From positions 1-53,307 of the forward strand of contig JADLEL010000152.1 in the NCBI GenBank assembly GCA_020846145.1: DNA of 53,307 bases, given 5' to 3'. The notes under the pieces are model-generated. The model was not told the DNA's origin. It did no database searches and saw only the letters and a program-made list of their open reading frames with translations. Made by a program: the position numbers and the translations under genes. This stretch comes from Pirellulales bacterium (lineage in GTDB: Bacteria > Planctomycetota > Planctomycetia > Pirellulales > Thermoguttaceae). Positions 1 to 9,029 of the stretch are shown here, piece by piece. Each line of letters opens with the position of its first letter. The first letter of the stretch is position 1.

Positions 1-51
1 AACTTTCTACTGTCGCCCCGTTGGGGCTAATCGACCTCTGATAATCATTTT

Positions 52-98
52 CCAGGGGTTGACACCCCTGGCTAATGACTATCGTCCCTTCGGGACTG
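52..98. repeat. Short hairpins at the window edge
   Basis: An 8-bp inverted repeat (CCAGGGGT, 4-nt loop, ACCCCTGG) lies at 52-71. It is followed near 83-98 by a smaller hairpin, GTCCC-TTC-GGGAC, and preceded by CGCCCC-GTT-GGGGC near 14-26. This looks like the edge of a planctomycete-style palindromic intergenic repeat. Nothing else is recognisable in bases 1-232, which lie downstream of the GH43 stop codon. The hairpins could help end transcription of that gene, but no T-run supports this. Confidence 0.5.
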
Positions 99-232
99 AG
101 CTACACTGCTTATCCAAAACTCAGGTTAATCTGCGAAAATCGCCCTGCTTTCCAAACGCCGCCGACATACCCATCGATTCGCCTGCGGAACTGTATTTGC
201 CATGTCCAGTGGGCATTCCCCGGCGGCATGCT

Positions 233-1738
233 TCAAAGCTCGGTGCGCGATCCCAGAATCGCTTGGCCGCGCTCGTTGCGGCCAACATAACCCTCGCCAT
301 CCGGCTCCATTATAAGATATTGCGGACGGTAGCCGGAAGCGGCCCGGACGTCGGGCCAATCCAAGCGCAATTCGGCTCCCGTCAATTGCCAACGGCCTTG
401 CAATTTCTCGCCGCGAAAAGTGCCGTCCGCACGAAATTCCAGCGAGAGCGGTGGCGCGAAATCGATGTAGTGCGACCAGCGGCCGGTCATGTCGAGCTTT
501 TCCTTTTCGCCGGATTTTCCCGCCGCGTCAACCGCTTTCGTCGCGGGCCGGCCCGCCAACGGCCAGCCGCCTTGCCAATAAAGCGGACGGATTTGCAGCA
601 CGCGCGCCAAGTTCGGATTTCGGACGTCGTTGGCGGCCAGCGCCAGCCAATCGCCCGACTTCGTTTGCAAAACGCCGTTGTGACCCGGTCCGCGCCAGCG
701 CGGCGTGGAAGCGACCAATAACGTTCCGCCCCCTTCCAGCATCGCCCGACCGGCCCGATCCAAATACGGGCCGAGAATCGCTTCCGATCTCCCCACCACG
801 ATCTTATACGTGCTGTTGACGCCCGCGCAGCAAAAATCCCAGGAGACGAACAGATAGTAGAAGCCGTCGCGATGGATCACGAAGGGAGCCTCGATCGCGG
901 GCGGATCGACGCCTTTCGCGCGGGCGGCAATAGGCACGACGTCCATCTTCGCCCCCGACGGCTTGCCCGTCTCGGGATCGATCTTGGCGGCTTTGATCCC
1001 GGTCCAATAAGAACCCCAAAACAAATAGGGTTGGCCGTCGCGGTCCAGTGCGAGGGCGGGATCGATGGCGTTGAAATCGGTTTTGCCGGGCGCGGATTCC
1101 AGCACCATGCCGGCGTCTTCCCAGCGATACTCTTTATCGGCGGGGTCCAGCGTTTTATTGATCGCCAGCCCGATCGCCGAACGCTGGCTGCCGAATGTGG
1201 AAACGGAGTAATAGAGCCAGTATTGATCTCTCCAAAACGAGATATCCGGAGCCCATAAGCCGCGCGCGCCGGGAACGGCCGCCTTGGCCCAGTCGGGCAG
1301 ACCGCCCGCGAAGACCCGTCCTCCGCGCCGCCATTGCAGCAAGTCGTCGGAACGCCAAATGGGAATGCCCACGCCCGTGCCAAACACGAGATATCCCCGG
1401 TCCTGCCGTGCGGCGATGATTGCCGGATCGGGACAGGGAATCGGCGTATTTTTTCCATCCGACTCCCGCCGGCCGCGATCGGCGGCCTGCGGCGGAATGG
1501 TTTCTTGCCCCTTCCGGTTCGCGGGAAGCTGTTCGTCGTTTGGCTCGCTTGGCGTTTGTCCAGAAATCGCTTGTGGCATCTCGACGGTCCTGGCGGCCGA
1601 AACGGTCGCACCACAAAAACGCGGCGCGGCGATGGAAAAATCCTCCGCCGCGCTCGGCAGGCTCGTGCAGGCGAAGCACGTTGCCGCGACGACGCGGCAG
1701 GCGGCAAGATGGGCCTTCGAGTGGATTCTTATCGGCAT
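233..1738 (-). CDS. Exported GH43 family glycosidase (endo-arabinanase-like)
   Basis: Predicted to hydrolyse alpha-1,5-L-arabinan or a related plant or algal polysaccharide outside the cytoplasm. The five-bladed GH43 fold is supported by the three carboxylates in their usual contexts: Asp104 in CPDPAI (base), Asp226 in NAIDPALALD (pKa modulator) and Glu283 in IEAPFVIH (acid). The motifs GLWAPDISF and GPGHNGV are also arabinanase-like. The last 85 residues (DMTGRW to the end) resemble the C-terminal beta domain of extracellular arabinanases. An upstream extension of the reading frame to 1798 is encoded by the 205-bp mobile element, so I place the start at the ATG at 1738, which opens a signal peptide (about 31 residues, ending SAA). 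Residues 32-100 are low-complexity linker. The element sits 11 nt upstream of the ATG. Substrate is inferred from family resemblance only. Confidence 0.82.
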   Translation of the reverse strand: MPIRIHSKAHLAACRVVAATCFACTSLPSAAEDFSIAAPRFCGATVSAARTVEMPQAISGQTPSEPNDEQLPANRKGQETIPPQAADRGRRESDGKNTPIPCPDPAIIAARQDRGYLVFGTGVGIPIWRSDDLLQWRRGGRVFAGGLPDWAKAAVPGARGLWAPDISFWRDQYWLYYSVSTFGSQRSAIGLAINKTLDPADKEYRWEDAGMVLESAPGKTDFNAIDPALALDRDGQPYLFWGSYWTGIKAAKIDPETGKPSGAKMDVVPIAARAKGVDPPAIEAPFVIHRDGFYYLFVSWDFCCAGVNSTYKIVVGRSEAILGPYLDRAGRAMLEGGGTLLVASTPRWRGPGHNGVLQTKSGDWLALAANDVRNPNLARVLQIRPLYWQGGWPLAGRPATKAVDAAGKSGEKEKLDMTGRWSHYIDFAPPLSLEFRADGTFRGEKLQGRWQLTGAELRLDWPDVRAASGYRPQYLIMEPDGEGYVGRNERGQAILGSRTEL

Positions 1739-1749
1739 AGAGACCTTCG

Positions 1750-1954
1750 GTAACCGTTCACAGGGGACTGTCCCGATTTTCGCGGCGCAAAAGATCATGG
1801 TACTCTAAAAGTGCTTAATCGCCGCGAAAATGGGACTGTCCCCCTCGCGCCGCGGGAAGGGGACAGGTCCATGTTTTCGGCCTACCGTTTGTCCGCAATA
1901 TACGTTATCCCGCCGAAAAGTGGACCAGTCCCCGACCGGGGCGTGAACGCTTAC
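1750..1954 (+). mobile_element. 205-bp IS66-type MITE, copy A
   Basis: Non-autonomous element with imperfect terminal inverted repeats, GTAACCGTTCAC on the left and GTGAACGCTTAC on the right. It is flanked by a perfect 8-bp direct repeat GACCTTCG (1742-1749 and 1955-1962). Inside are two long hairpins, each built from near-palindromes of the GGGACTGTCCC or GGACCAGTCCC type. GTAA-starting ends and 8-bp target duplications are the known signature of IS66-family transposition. No transposase is encoded. The insertion lies in the 5' leader of the GH43 gene. Confidence 0.88.
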
Positions 1955-2009
1955 GACCTTCGGGAGGTAGGTGAGTCAACACCTTTCGCTGACATTTCGT
2001 GGAAAGCCC

Positions 2010-4988
2010 TTACCCGCCCGAATTGCCTCCCGCCAAGCGGGCGAACAATTCGTCGAGTGCGTCGAGGCGGAGCCGCATCGATTGCACCGGTTCGGCGTTC
2101 TCCAGTTCCGCGTCGGGAAGCATCGAGCCGAGCATCGAACGCAAGGCGGGATGCCGCTCGACGAGCGAATCGGCGTGGCCGTTCTCCCGGTCGTCGAGGG
2201 CGGCCGATATCGCGCCGCGCCGAGAAACCGGCGAGATTGCGGGAAAAACTCTTTCCGCAAGCGATGTTGCAGCGGCGTCGATGGTACGAATGGCCGTCCG
2301 TGCGTCGCCGGCCGCCGCAGCCCCAATCCCCAAATTCGCGGATTGAACGATAGTTGCTCCGGCCGGCGGATGAACCGTAATTCCAATCGGGCGGGAAATC
2401 CCCATGGATAATCCCGCCGCTTGAACGACCGCCACGGAATTCGATTGGACGCCGACGCCGTTCGCCGCGAGCGAGACGCGAAAATCGCCGGTTAAGGATT
2501 TGTCGAACGCCGAAACCTTGAAAAAATAGGTCCCGGTTTTCGGCGCGATCCAATCGATCTTCGAGGCCAGGCCCGAATCGCCGTCGTCGTTCGCGGCCAG
2601 CAGCGTTTTGCCGTCGCCATCGTAGAGGTGCAGCACCGAATCGCGCAGCGTTACCAAGCTGGTGCGAATGGTGTAAGAGACGCCGGCGACGGCTTGGAAT
2701 CGATACCAGCCTTCCTTGACGCCCGCGTCGAGCTTTCCCGCCAGCGTGGCGCCGGCGGAGATCGACTCGGCCGTGGGCGCGGCGCCCTGCCCGGCGGCAG
2801 AAGCGACGGTCAGCGTGGTGGTGGCCGTCGGTCCGAGCCGATTTTGCGAATCCACCGTGAAGGCCCAAAATCGATGCGCGCCGGAACTCCAGCCCGCCGT
2901 GTTGATCACGTATTTCGCCGAACCGGTCGCGGAATTCGCCGCGGTGCCCAGGTAGGCGTCCGGCACGTCGAATACGCCGTTGTTGTTCGTGTCCCGATAG
3001 TACCTTACGCCGTAGGTGTTCGACGGCGCGGCCGGTACTTGCGCCACGAGTTCGACCGTCGTCCCGGCCGCAACGTTGTTCGCCGAGACGGTAAACGATT
3101 GCAGCGCCGGCGGCGCGCTGCCTTGGAGGTTCGCCGAAGCGACGGTCAGCGTGGTGGTGGCCGTCGGTCCGAGCCGATTTTGCGAATCCACCGTGAAGGC
3201 CCAAAATCGATGCGTGCCGGAACTCCAGCCCGACGTGTTGATCGCGAAGTTCGCCGAACCGCTTGCGGAATTCGCCGCCGTGCCCAGGTAGGCGTCCGGC
3301 ACGTCGAAAACGCCGTTGTTATTGCTGTCCCGATAATACCGTACCCCATACGAATTTGCCGAAGCGGCTGGTCCCTGCGCCACGAGTTGGACCGTCGTGC
3401 CGGCCTTGACGTTGTTCGCCGAGACGGTGAACGATTGCAGGGCCGCCCCGATCGCGATCGGCGCGGGAGCGGCCGCATTGTTTCCTTGCAGCAGTTGCAG
3501 CGTGTGGAAGACGTTTAGTCGCCCGCCGCTGGCCACTTTGCCGCTCAAGCCGCCCAGCCGATCGACGCCGGAAAGCAAGGCGCCCCGGACTTCGGCGACG
3601 GTTGCGTTGGGCTTCAGCGCCCAAGCCAAAGCGGCCGCGCCCGCCGCGTGCGGCGTGGCCATGCTCGTGCCGGATAGACCGCCGTACCGGTTGCCCGGCA
3701 GGGTGCTGTAGATCGAAACTCCCGGCGCGGCCAAATCGACGCTCGTGGTCCCGTAGCAGCTAAAACTCGCCAGCCGATCGTATTGATCGGTCGCCGCCAC
3801 GGCGACGATGTTCGTGCTATTGTAGCCGGAAGGGTAGCGGGGCGAGGCGTCGTTGTTCGTGCCGTCGTTTCCCGCCGCCGCCACGAACAGAATGCCCGCG
3901 TTCCCCGCGGCGGTAATGGCGGTCTGCATCGCCGAACTGTAGCTCCCTCCGCCCCAACTGGCGTTGATGACGCGCACGTTCGCGCCATATTGGGATCGCT
4001 GCATCGTGGCATAGTTGATCGCCCGGATCGCGTCGGACAAATAACCCGACCCCGAGGCGGTCATGAACTTCAAGGGCATGATCGAAACGGCCCAGTTCAC
4101 GCCGGCGACCCCCGCGCCGTTGTTGCCCACCGCGCCGATCGTTCCGGCCACGTGCGTGCCGTGGCCGTTGTCGTCCATCGGATCGCCGTCGTTATTGGCG
4201 AAATCGTAGCCGCGAAGGTCGCCCGCGAATCCATCCCTGCCCGCGTTCGGATTGGTCCAGATGTTCGCGGCCAAGTCGGAGTGGGTGTAATCCACGCCGG
4301 TGTCGATGACCGCCACGATGACGCCGTTATTACCGCTGCTCCCGGTCGTGAGGTTCCAGCCGCCGTAGGCGTCGATCTTGCTCATCCCCCACAACTGGCC
4401 CAGCGAAGCGTCGTTCGGCGTCGCTTCGATTTGCCGCAGGGCGTCCTGCTCGAAGGCGTCTACCTCTTCATCGGCGGCCAGCCAATGCTCGACCGTTTCG
4501 AGCGAAGCGCCCGAACTGCGGATCAGAACCTGGCCCACGATCCCCAGCCCGCAAATCGCCTGAAATTGGATCCCTCCGCCTGCCAGCAACGCCGCAGTCT
4601 CGGCGATGTTGGTCATCGCGCCGACGTATTGGGTGTCGAATTGCACGATCCAATCGTAAGTGCCGCTCGCGCCGGCGCTCGCCGCCGTCTGCGGGCCGGT
4701 GGAGGCGGTTATGCCTTCGGTCGTCCAACTCGCCGCGCCCGCGTGCCCCGATGCGGCTCCGGCGACCTCCTGAAACCACATCGGATCGACTTGCGCCGCG
4801 ATGCCCGCGCCGCTCAGATAATTGCGTATTTCGAGCGATTCGATGTTCAGCGAGCGCCGTCGGGCATTCGGCGTCCGCGGCGATTTTTCTCCGCTCGACG
4901 GACGCAGGGGATTGGCGAATTGCAGCGCATCGCGCGCAACTTTGCGGCAAAATCCCAACAGACCCGATTCGATGCCGGCGCGTCTCAT
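2010..4988 (-). CDS. Exported subtilisin-like serine protease with tandem modules and PPC domain
   Basis: A 992-residue secreted S8 peptidase. The N-terminus (residues 40-60) carries SLNIESLEIRNYLSG, resembling the LEPR-type motif found on many large planctomycete exported proteins. A propeptide-like region runs to about residue 200. The catalytic triad is Asp229 (VIDTGV), His276 (NGHGTHVAG) and Ser442 (GTSMATPHAAG), with oxyanion Asn374 (AAGND). Two nearly identical 112-residue modules follow (LQSFTVSANNV..., about residues 515-740), each with a calcium-loop-like DSNNNGVFD or DTNNNGVFD stretch. Next comes a PPC-type beta domain (about 750-850) with DGDGKTLLAANDDGDSG, then a C-terminal helical tail. 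The start at 4988 has only a weak GGAA upstream. It probably degrades external protein or matures surface proteins. The catalytic family is secure; cell location is inferred. Confidence 0.92.
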   Translation of the reverse strand: MRRAGIESGLLGFCRKVARDALQFANPLRPSSGEKSPRTPNARRRSLNIESLEIRNYLSGAGIAAQVDPMWFQEVAGAASGHAGAASWTTEGITASTGPQTAASAGASGTYDWIVQFDTQYVGAMTNIAETAALLAGGGIQFQAICGLGIVGQVLIRSSGASLETVEHWLAADEEVDAFEQDALRQIEATPNDASLGQLWGMSKIDAYGGWNLTTGSSGNNGVIVAVIDTGVDYTHSDLAANIWTNPNAGRDGFAGDLRGYDFANNDGDPMDDNGHGTHVAGTIGAVGNNGAGVAGVNWAVSIMPLKFMTASGSGYLSDAIRAINYATMQRSQYGANVRVINASWGGGSYSSAMQTAITAAGNAGILFVAAAGNDGTNNDASPRYPSGYNSTNIVAVAATDQYDRLASFSCYGTTSVDLAAPGVSIYSTLPGNRYGGLSGTSMATPHAAGAAALAWALKPNATVAEVRGALLSGVDRLGGLSGKVASGGRLNVFHTLQLLQGNNAAAPAPIAIGAALQSFTVSANNVKAGTTVQLVAQGPAASANSYGVRYYRDSNNNGVFDVPDAYLGTAANSASGSANFAINTSGWSSGTHRFWAFTVDSQNRLGPTATTTLTVASANLQGSAPPALQSFTVSANNVAAGTTVELVAQVPAAPSNTYGVRYYRDTNNNGVFDVPDAYLGTAANSATGSAKYVINTAGWSSGAHRFWAFTVDSQNRLGPTATTTLTVASAAGQGAAPTAESISAGATLAGKLDAGVKEGWYRFQAVAGVSYTIRTSLVTLRDSVLHLYDGDGKTLLAANDDGDSGLASKIDWIAPKTGTYFFKVSAFDKSLTGDFRVSLAANGVGVQSNSVAVVQAAGLSMGISRPIGITVHPPAGATIVQSANLGIGAAAAGDARTAIRTIDAAATSLAERVFPAISPVSRRGAISAALDDRENGHADSLVERHPALRSMLGSMLPDAELENAEPVQSMRLRLDALDELFARLAGGNSGG
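2800..3442 (-). repeat. Tandem duplication inside the subtilase gene (336-bp unit)
   Basis: Two consecutive copies of a 336-bp (112-codon) unit, about 2800-3106 and 3136-3442, are almost identical at the DNA level, including synonymous sites. Long identical runs begin at 2800 and again at 3136. This encodes the duplicated post-catalytic modules. Near identity at the DNA level suggests recent duplication or ongoing gene conversion. Confidence 0.85.
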
Positions 4989-5771
4989 GGTGTATTCCGT
5001 GATGAAGTATTTTGAGCAGGCTCTCGCGAACGCCGCGCCGCTCGACCAAATCCATGCGGCTCGATCTCCGCAATTTGAAGCGGCTTCGCGCTTTCGCCGA
5101 TGAGAAACGAGAAAAGCTGCGCTCTTAAGAAAGTCTGTGTCAAAAATGGCGGTTGGTCAAACACGATTCCGTTTCTCCCTAAACGGCGGCGGCGAAGATC
5201 GAACGCCGCCTCCGCGCAAGGCGAGTCGCCGCCGACAAAATCATCATGCCGCGAACGATCGGATGGTCTTCGTGGCTTATTTACTACGTTCGACCGGACG
5301 CCAAGGTTCGCCGGCGTTGACATTTCGCCCCTTCGTTGCATGCGTGCAACAATGCTGCCGATTTCTCAGTCGGGAACGGCTCGGCTCGCCGAAAACTATC
5401 GCGCATTATTCAAAAAAGCGATTTGTAGAAGCGGCATCTTGCCGCTTTTGCCTAAAATGCGGCAGGATGCCGCATCTACGAGGTTTATGAATAATCCCGG
5501 CTATTGCGGGAGGAACCAACTTCGATTCTGCCGCATCCGTTCGTCGATATCAACCCGCGCAAGAATTATTTCCGACGGAAACATAAAGACAACCATGAAA
5601 CCGACGGACTTTTCTGTTTGCGCATCTTGGGAAAGCTAGTCGGTTCTGGCAATTCAAGGCGATTCAACGCCTTTCTATCCCCTACAAGTGCGGTATCCAT
5701 TTTGGTACAATGCTTTCCAGCTTACGCAAAGCATAAAAAAACGAACACTTTTTTCATAAGGAATAATAAAA
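4989..5771. other. Intergenic region, no gene recognised
   Basis: This 783-bp divergent region between the subtilase and the aldo/keto reductase has open frames, but none has recognisable protein features. It contains the 95-bp hairpin element at 5403-5497. The last 100 bases are AT-rich and probably hold the aldo/keto reductase promoter, but no unambiguous -35/-10 pair was seen. Confidence 0.6.
5403..5497. repeat. 95-bp hairpin element, copy 1
   Basis: The ends are imperfect inverted repeats (GCATTATTCA and TGAATAATCC). The interior is a long hairpin with 21-bp arms, GTAGAAGCGGCATCTTGCCG... against its near-complement ending GCCGCATCTAC. A second copy, almost identical in sequence, lies at 40523-40618. 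No coding capacity and no clear target duplication were seen. It is probably a small non-autonomous element. Confidence 0.82.
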
Positions 5772-6752
5772 ATGCTTTATCGCAAACTCGGCTCCTCGAA
5801 TATCGACGTCTCGATCATCGGCTTCGGTGCTTGGGCCATCGGCGGTTGGATGTGGGGCGGGGCCGACGAAAAACAAGCCATTGCCGCCATCCAGGCCTCC
5901 CTCGACCGCGGCGTCAACCTCCTCGACACCGCCCCCATCTACGGCTTCGGGCATTCCGAGGAACTCGTCGGCCGGGCGATTCAAGGCCGGCGCGACCAGG
6001 CCGTCATCGCCACGAAATGCGGGCTGATCTGGGACCGCGAGGAGGGCGAGTTCCATTTCCACGCCGACGACAGAGGCATCCAGTCCCGCGCTTCCGAGAA
6101 AAAAGTCTATAAATGCCTCCGTCCCGCTTCCGTACGCGACGAAGTGGAAAAGAGCCTCAAGAGATTGCAAACCGACCGCATCGACCTCTATCAAACCCAT
6201 TGGCAGGAGAAAACCACCCCCATCGCCGATACCATGGCCGAACTCCTCAAACTCAAGCAGGAAGGAAAAATCCGCGCCATCGGCGTCTCGAACGCCAACG
6301 TCGAGCACATCAAACAGTACGGACAGATCGACTCCGACCAGGAAAAGTTTAACCTCCTCGACCGCAACCTCGCCGCGAACGGGCAGTTGGACTTCTGCCG
6401 CCAAAACAACATCGCCGTGTTCCCCTACTCGCCGTTGGCCAACGGCCTGTTGACGGGCAAAATCTCCCCCGACCGAAAATTCAATCCCGGCGACCTCCGC
6501 GCCGCGAACCTCCGCTTCCGCAAGGAAAATATCGCCAAAATCAACGCCAAACTGGCGGAGTTGAATCCCATCGCCGAGCGCCGCCAAGCCTCCCTCGCGC
6601 AGATCGTCATCGCCTGGACGTTCTCCCAGCCCGGCGTTACCTGCGTCCTCTGCGGTGCCCGCGACGAAATCCAAGCCCAAGAAAATGCCGCCGCCGCCGA
6701 GATTCAACTCACCGCCGAAGAAATCGAGACCATCGGCCGGACGATGGCGTGA
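5772..6752 (+). CDS. Aldo/keto reductase
   Basis: An NAD(P)H-dependent oxidoreductase of the AKR superfamily (326 residues, usual length), predicted to be a cytosolic TIM barrel. The tetrad is visible: Asp52 and Tyr57 in LLDTAPIYGFG, Lys82 in IATKCG and His143 in YQTHW. The C-terminal half has the family's SPLANGLLTGK, and RRQASLAQIVIAWTFSQPGVTCVLCGAR near the cofactor site. The start ATG at 5772 follows an AAGGA about 10 nt upstream. The gene stands alone, convergent with the pseudopilin gene 31 bp away. The substrate cannot be assigned. Confidence 0.93.
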   Translation: MLYRKLGSSNIDVSIIGFGAWAIGGWMWGGADEKQAIAAIQASLDRGVNLLDTAPIYGFGHSEELVGRAIQGRRDQAVIATKCGLIWDREEGEFHFHADDRGIQSRASEKKVYKCLRPASVRDEVEKSLKRLQTDRIDLYQTHWQEKTTPIADTMAELLKLKQEGKIRAIGVSNANVEHIKQYGQIDSDQEKFNLLDRNLAANGQLDFCRQNNIAVFPYSPLANGLLTGKISPDRKFNPGDLRAANLRFRKENIAKINAKLAELNPIAERRQASLAQIVIAWTFSQPGVTCVLCGARDEIQAQENAAAAEIQLTAEEIETIGRTMA

Positions 6753-6783
6753 AATGCGCCTGTGAAAAGAACGGGTGAGCCGG

Positions 6784-8226
6784 TTATTTCGGCAAAAAGT
6801 CCTGCTCGACGGTTACTTCGCGAATCTGCCGGCTGTCCGGCTCGAAGATGCGGATTTTTACCTGAATGCCGCGCAGGGGAGAGGCATAGGGAGTAACGAA
6901 AGCGAGTTCAGCATCGCTATCGACAATACCCGTGCCTGAGGTATTCGTGAGGGTAGGAGTATCGAAACCATCTCTGGCTGGAACAAGAGTGCCGCTGGGC
7001 GTTCTCGCTAAATCGTAAGTATTGCACCAAGTGTCGTAAACGCGGGCGGTGGTTGCCGTTGCTACCAAGGGTGAATTCAAATTGCCTAAGCTGCTGAATG
7101 TAGTATTTATTGTAGGATTGAAGCCTAAATCGACATATTGTCCGGCTACGATATCCCACACCTTCACGTCGAAGCCGATGACGTTGGTAAGAATAACATC
7201 ATCGGCGATGCGGGTACTAGTATCGTCGCCCGGCGCGATGAGTGCGGTGTCGGACAGCGGATTGGTCGGCAAGGGCGAATCCGGATTGATCGTCCAAAAA
7301 TCGACTTCGGTTTTTGGTTGCACAGCCGCGGTGATGGCCGCCGCCGTATTTGCCGCGCCGGAGTTGATCGCGGTCCAGTTGCCGGGCGCGCAGTTGGGCA
7401 CGTTGTTATGAGAGCTTGCGCTCTCGCGGAGCGTGGGAAAGCCGAGTTGCCGCCAACTTCTCGAATCGTAGGGGAAAGGATCGTTTGCCGTGAGTCCGTA
7501 ATGCGCGTAGCGGCACTCGCGGCGGGTCAAATCGCTGAGCGTATTGGGAACGATAACGCCGCCCTGCATCCGCGCCGAAATATCGTTGTTCTCGTAGAAG
7601 GGCGTCGGTTGAACGACCGCAAGATTCAATTGCGGGGCGACGAGCAGCACCCGGCGATGCAGCGTTCGGCCGCGTACGAACCAGATTACCTCGGCGAGGT
7701 TCGATTCGATGGCCACGCCGTTATAGCGCCCGATAAAGGGCTTGCCCGTCGAGCGAGTGGTGAATACCAAAATGTCGTCGAAATCGCCGACGGTGGTGTC
7801 GGTATTACCCGTTTCCGCGTTGATCGGTCTCGGAACGGCTTGGGAATTATTGGGAACTCCTGCCGGGAAAGGTTGATTTTTGGTGAGATCGTTAATGGAG
7901 GATGGAAAATATTCCCCTTGCCCGACCATCCCTTCGATGATTTCCAAAAATCCCTCGTTAAACTCCGTCCTCCGCGGCGGCATGGGGGTTACGGTAAGGC
8001 CCTCGAGGTCGGCTTGGAGTCGGTTTTGCGTCGCGCGGAGCCGTTCGGCCGATTCCATGATGGAACGCGATTGGGTGATCGAGGTTCCCACTACGCCGAA
8101 AAGCTGCACCACCGCGCCGAGAATCAACAGCGAGAGCGTCGTAGCCACCAGGATTTCAATGAGCGTATAGCCGTGCCGAGGGGGATGAGAGGGAGAAAAA
8201 TTTCTCGATGGAGCGAACCGGTTCAT
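6784..8226 (-). CDS. Type II/IV-like pseudopilin (prepilin-type N-terminus)
   Basis: A 480-residue protein with a type III (prepilin) signal: a basic leader ending RHG, then YTLIEILVATTLSLLILGAVV, with cleavage predicted after Gly19 and Glu at mature +5. The hydrophobic helix continues to about residue 45. It is larger than typical minor pilins and resembles PilW/GspJ-like proteins of planctomycetes. The rest is polar with no recognised domain. Start at 8226 is supported by AGGAGA about 6 nt upstream. Such proteins are processed by a prepilin peptidase and built into a pseudopilus, and the secretin at 24-28 kb could belong to the same kind of machine. Roughly 6900-7200 is visibly less GC-rich than its surroundings. 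Confidence 0.85.
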   Translation of the reverse strand: MNRFAPSRNFSPSHPPRHGYTLIEILVATTLSLLILGAVVQLFGVVGTSITQSRSIMESAERLRATQNRLQADLEGLTVTPMPPRRTEFNEGFLEIIEGMVGQGEYFPSSINDLTKNQPFPAGVPNNSQAVPRPINAETGNTDTTVGDFDDILVFTTRSTGKPFIGRYNGVAIESNLAEVIWFVRGRTLHRRVLLVAPQLNLAVVQPTPFYENNDISARMQGGVIVPNTLSDLTRRECRYAHYGLTANDPFPYDSRSWRQLGFPTLRESASSHNNVPNCAPGNWTAINSGAANTAAAITAAVQPKTEVDFWTINPDSPLPTNPLSDTALIAPGDDTSTRIADDVILTNVIGFDVKVWDIVAGQYVDLGFNPTINTTFSSLGNLNSPLVATATTARVYDTWCNTYDLARTPSGTLVPARDGFDTPTLTNTSGTGIVDSDAELAFVTPYASPLRGIQVKIRIFEPDSRQIREVTVEQDFLPK

Positions 8227-8344
8227 AGACTTTCTCCTACCAATAACGCAAAATCCGCACTTATGCCCATTCCAAACCGGCCCGGCCGCTTCCCTATTCC
8301 TATTCGACCCTGAAATGGAGAAAAAGTCAAGGAAAGGGGGAAAG

Positions 8345-8414
8345 AAGGCGGAAGGAGGAAGGGGGAAGGCGGAAGATTCGCGTTCTCCCCCTTCCGCCTT
8401 CCACCTTCCCCCTT
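8345..8414. repeat. Heptanucleotide repeat, inverted pair
   Basis: Left array at 8345-8372: AAGGCGG, AAGGAGG, AAGGGGG, AAGGCGG. Right array at 8387-8414: CCCCCTT, CCGCCTT, CCACCTT, CCCCCTT. The period is exactly 7 and the arms can pair into a hairpin. The right arm runs into the stop codon (8413-8415) of the HAD phosphatase gene. Confidence 0.88.
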
Positions 8415-8907
8415 ACTTCCCAAGCCACTTCAGCACCCAACCTTCCGGTACGCGCTTGATCCTGGTGTACCAAGGCTCCTCTTCCGGGTGGATCGGTTCG
8501 ACGAGGATCGTGCGAATGCCGGCGAGGCGGCCGGCGATGATGTCGGCGAATAGCTGGTCGCCGATGATCGCCGTTTGGGAGGGTGAGGCGGATATTTTCC
8601 GCATGGCGTCCTTCACGCCCCCGGTGAAAGGTTTGAGCGCCTTGGCGACGAAGGGCAGGCCCAATTGGGCGGCGAAAGGTTTAATCCGCTTTTCCCGCCC
8701 ATTCGAGACGATGCAGCAGCGAATGCCGCTTTCCCGCAAGTCGGCCAGCCAGCCGTCGATTTCCGGGTCAACGTCTTTCTGCGGATAACGCTTCAGGGTG
8801 CAATCCACGTCGAGCAACAACGCCTCAATGCCCCACTCCCGCAACCTTTCGGGCGTAAGTTCCAGCACGCTTTTCACGCAGTAATGCGGTTGGAGGAGTT
8901 GAAGCAT
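8413..8907 (-). CDS. YqeG-family HAD phosphatase
   Basis: A 164-residue HAD IIIA-type phosphatase of the YqeG/GEP4 group, which acts on phosphatidylglycerophosphate or related phosphates in characterised relatives. HAD motif I is LLLDVDCTL, motif II is SNGRE, the lysine lies in VAKALKPF, and motifs III/IV are IIGDQLFADI. I start at the ATG at 8907 (MLQLLQPHYC), the usual YqeG beginning. The upstream part of the open frame is translated heptamer repeat and not protein-like. No good ribosome-binding site is visible. Its stop codon lies in another heptamer array. The substrate is not determined by sequence. Confidence 0.86.
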   Translation of the reverse strand: MLQLLQPHYCVKSVLELTPERLREWGIEALLLDVDCTLKRYPQKDVDPEIDGWLADLRESGIRCCIVSNGREKRIKPFAAQLGLPFVAKALKPFTGGVKDAMRKISASPSQTAIIGDQLFADIIAGRLAGIRTILVEPIHPEEEPWYTRIKRVPEGWVLKWLGK

Positions 8908-8911
8908 GAGT

Positions 8912-9029
8912 GGGGAATGATGAATGGGGAATGATGAATGATGAATACTAGAGAATAGTAGAATTGACCGCAAGCGGGAATTTTGGCTGATCGTCATTCA
9001 TCATTCATCATTCAGCATTCATCATTTAC
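8912..9029. repeat. Heptanucleotide repeat, inverted pair
   Basis: Left array at 8912-8946: GGGGAAT, GATGAAT, GGGGAAT, GATGAAT, GATGAAT. Right array at 8995-9029: CATTCAT, CATTCAT, CATTCAG, CATTCAT, CATTTAC. The left array starts 5 nt upstream of the HAD phosphatase ATG. The right array contains the stop codon (9026-9028) of the next gene. Confidence 0.87.

Noticed and set aside
1738..1798. Longer N-terminus for the GH43 protein starting at 1798
   Set aside because: The extra 20 residues are encoded by the MITE (FCAAKIGTVP), and a proper signal peptide starts at 1738.
3783..5015. 410-codon plus-strand frame opposite the subtilase
   Set aside because: Shadow of the protease catalytic domain; Arg/His/Val-rich with no motif.
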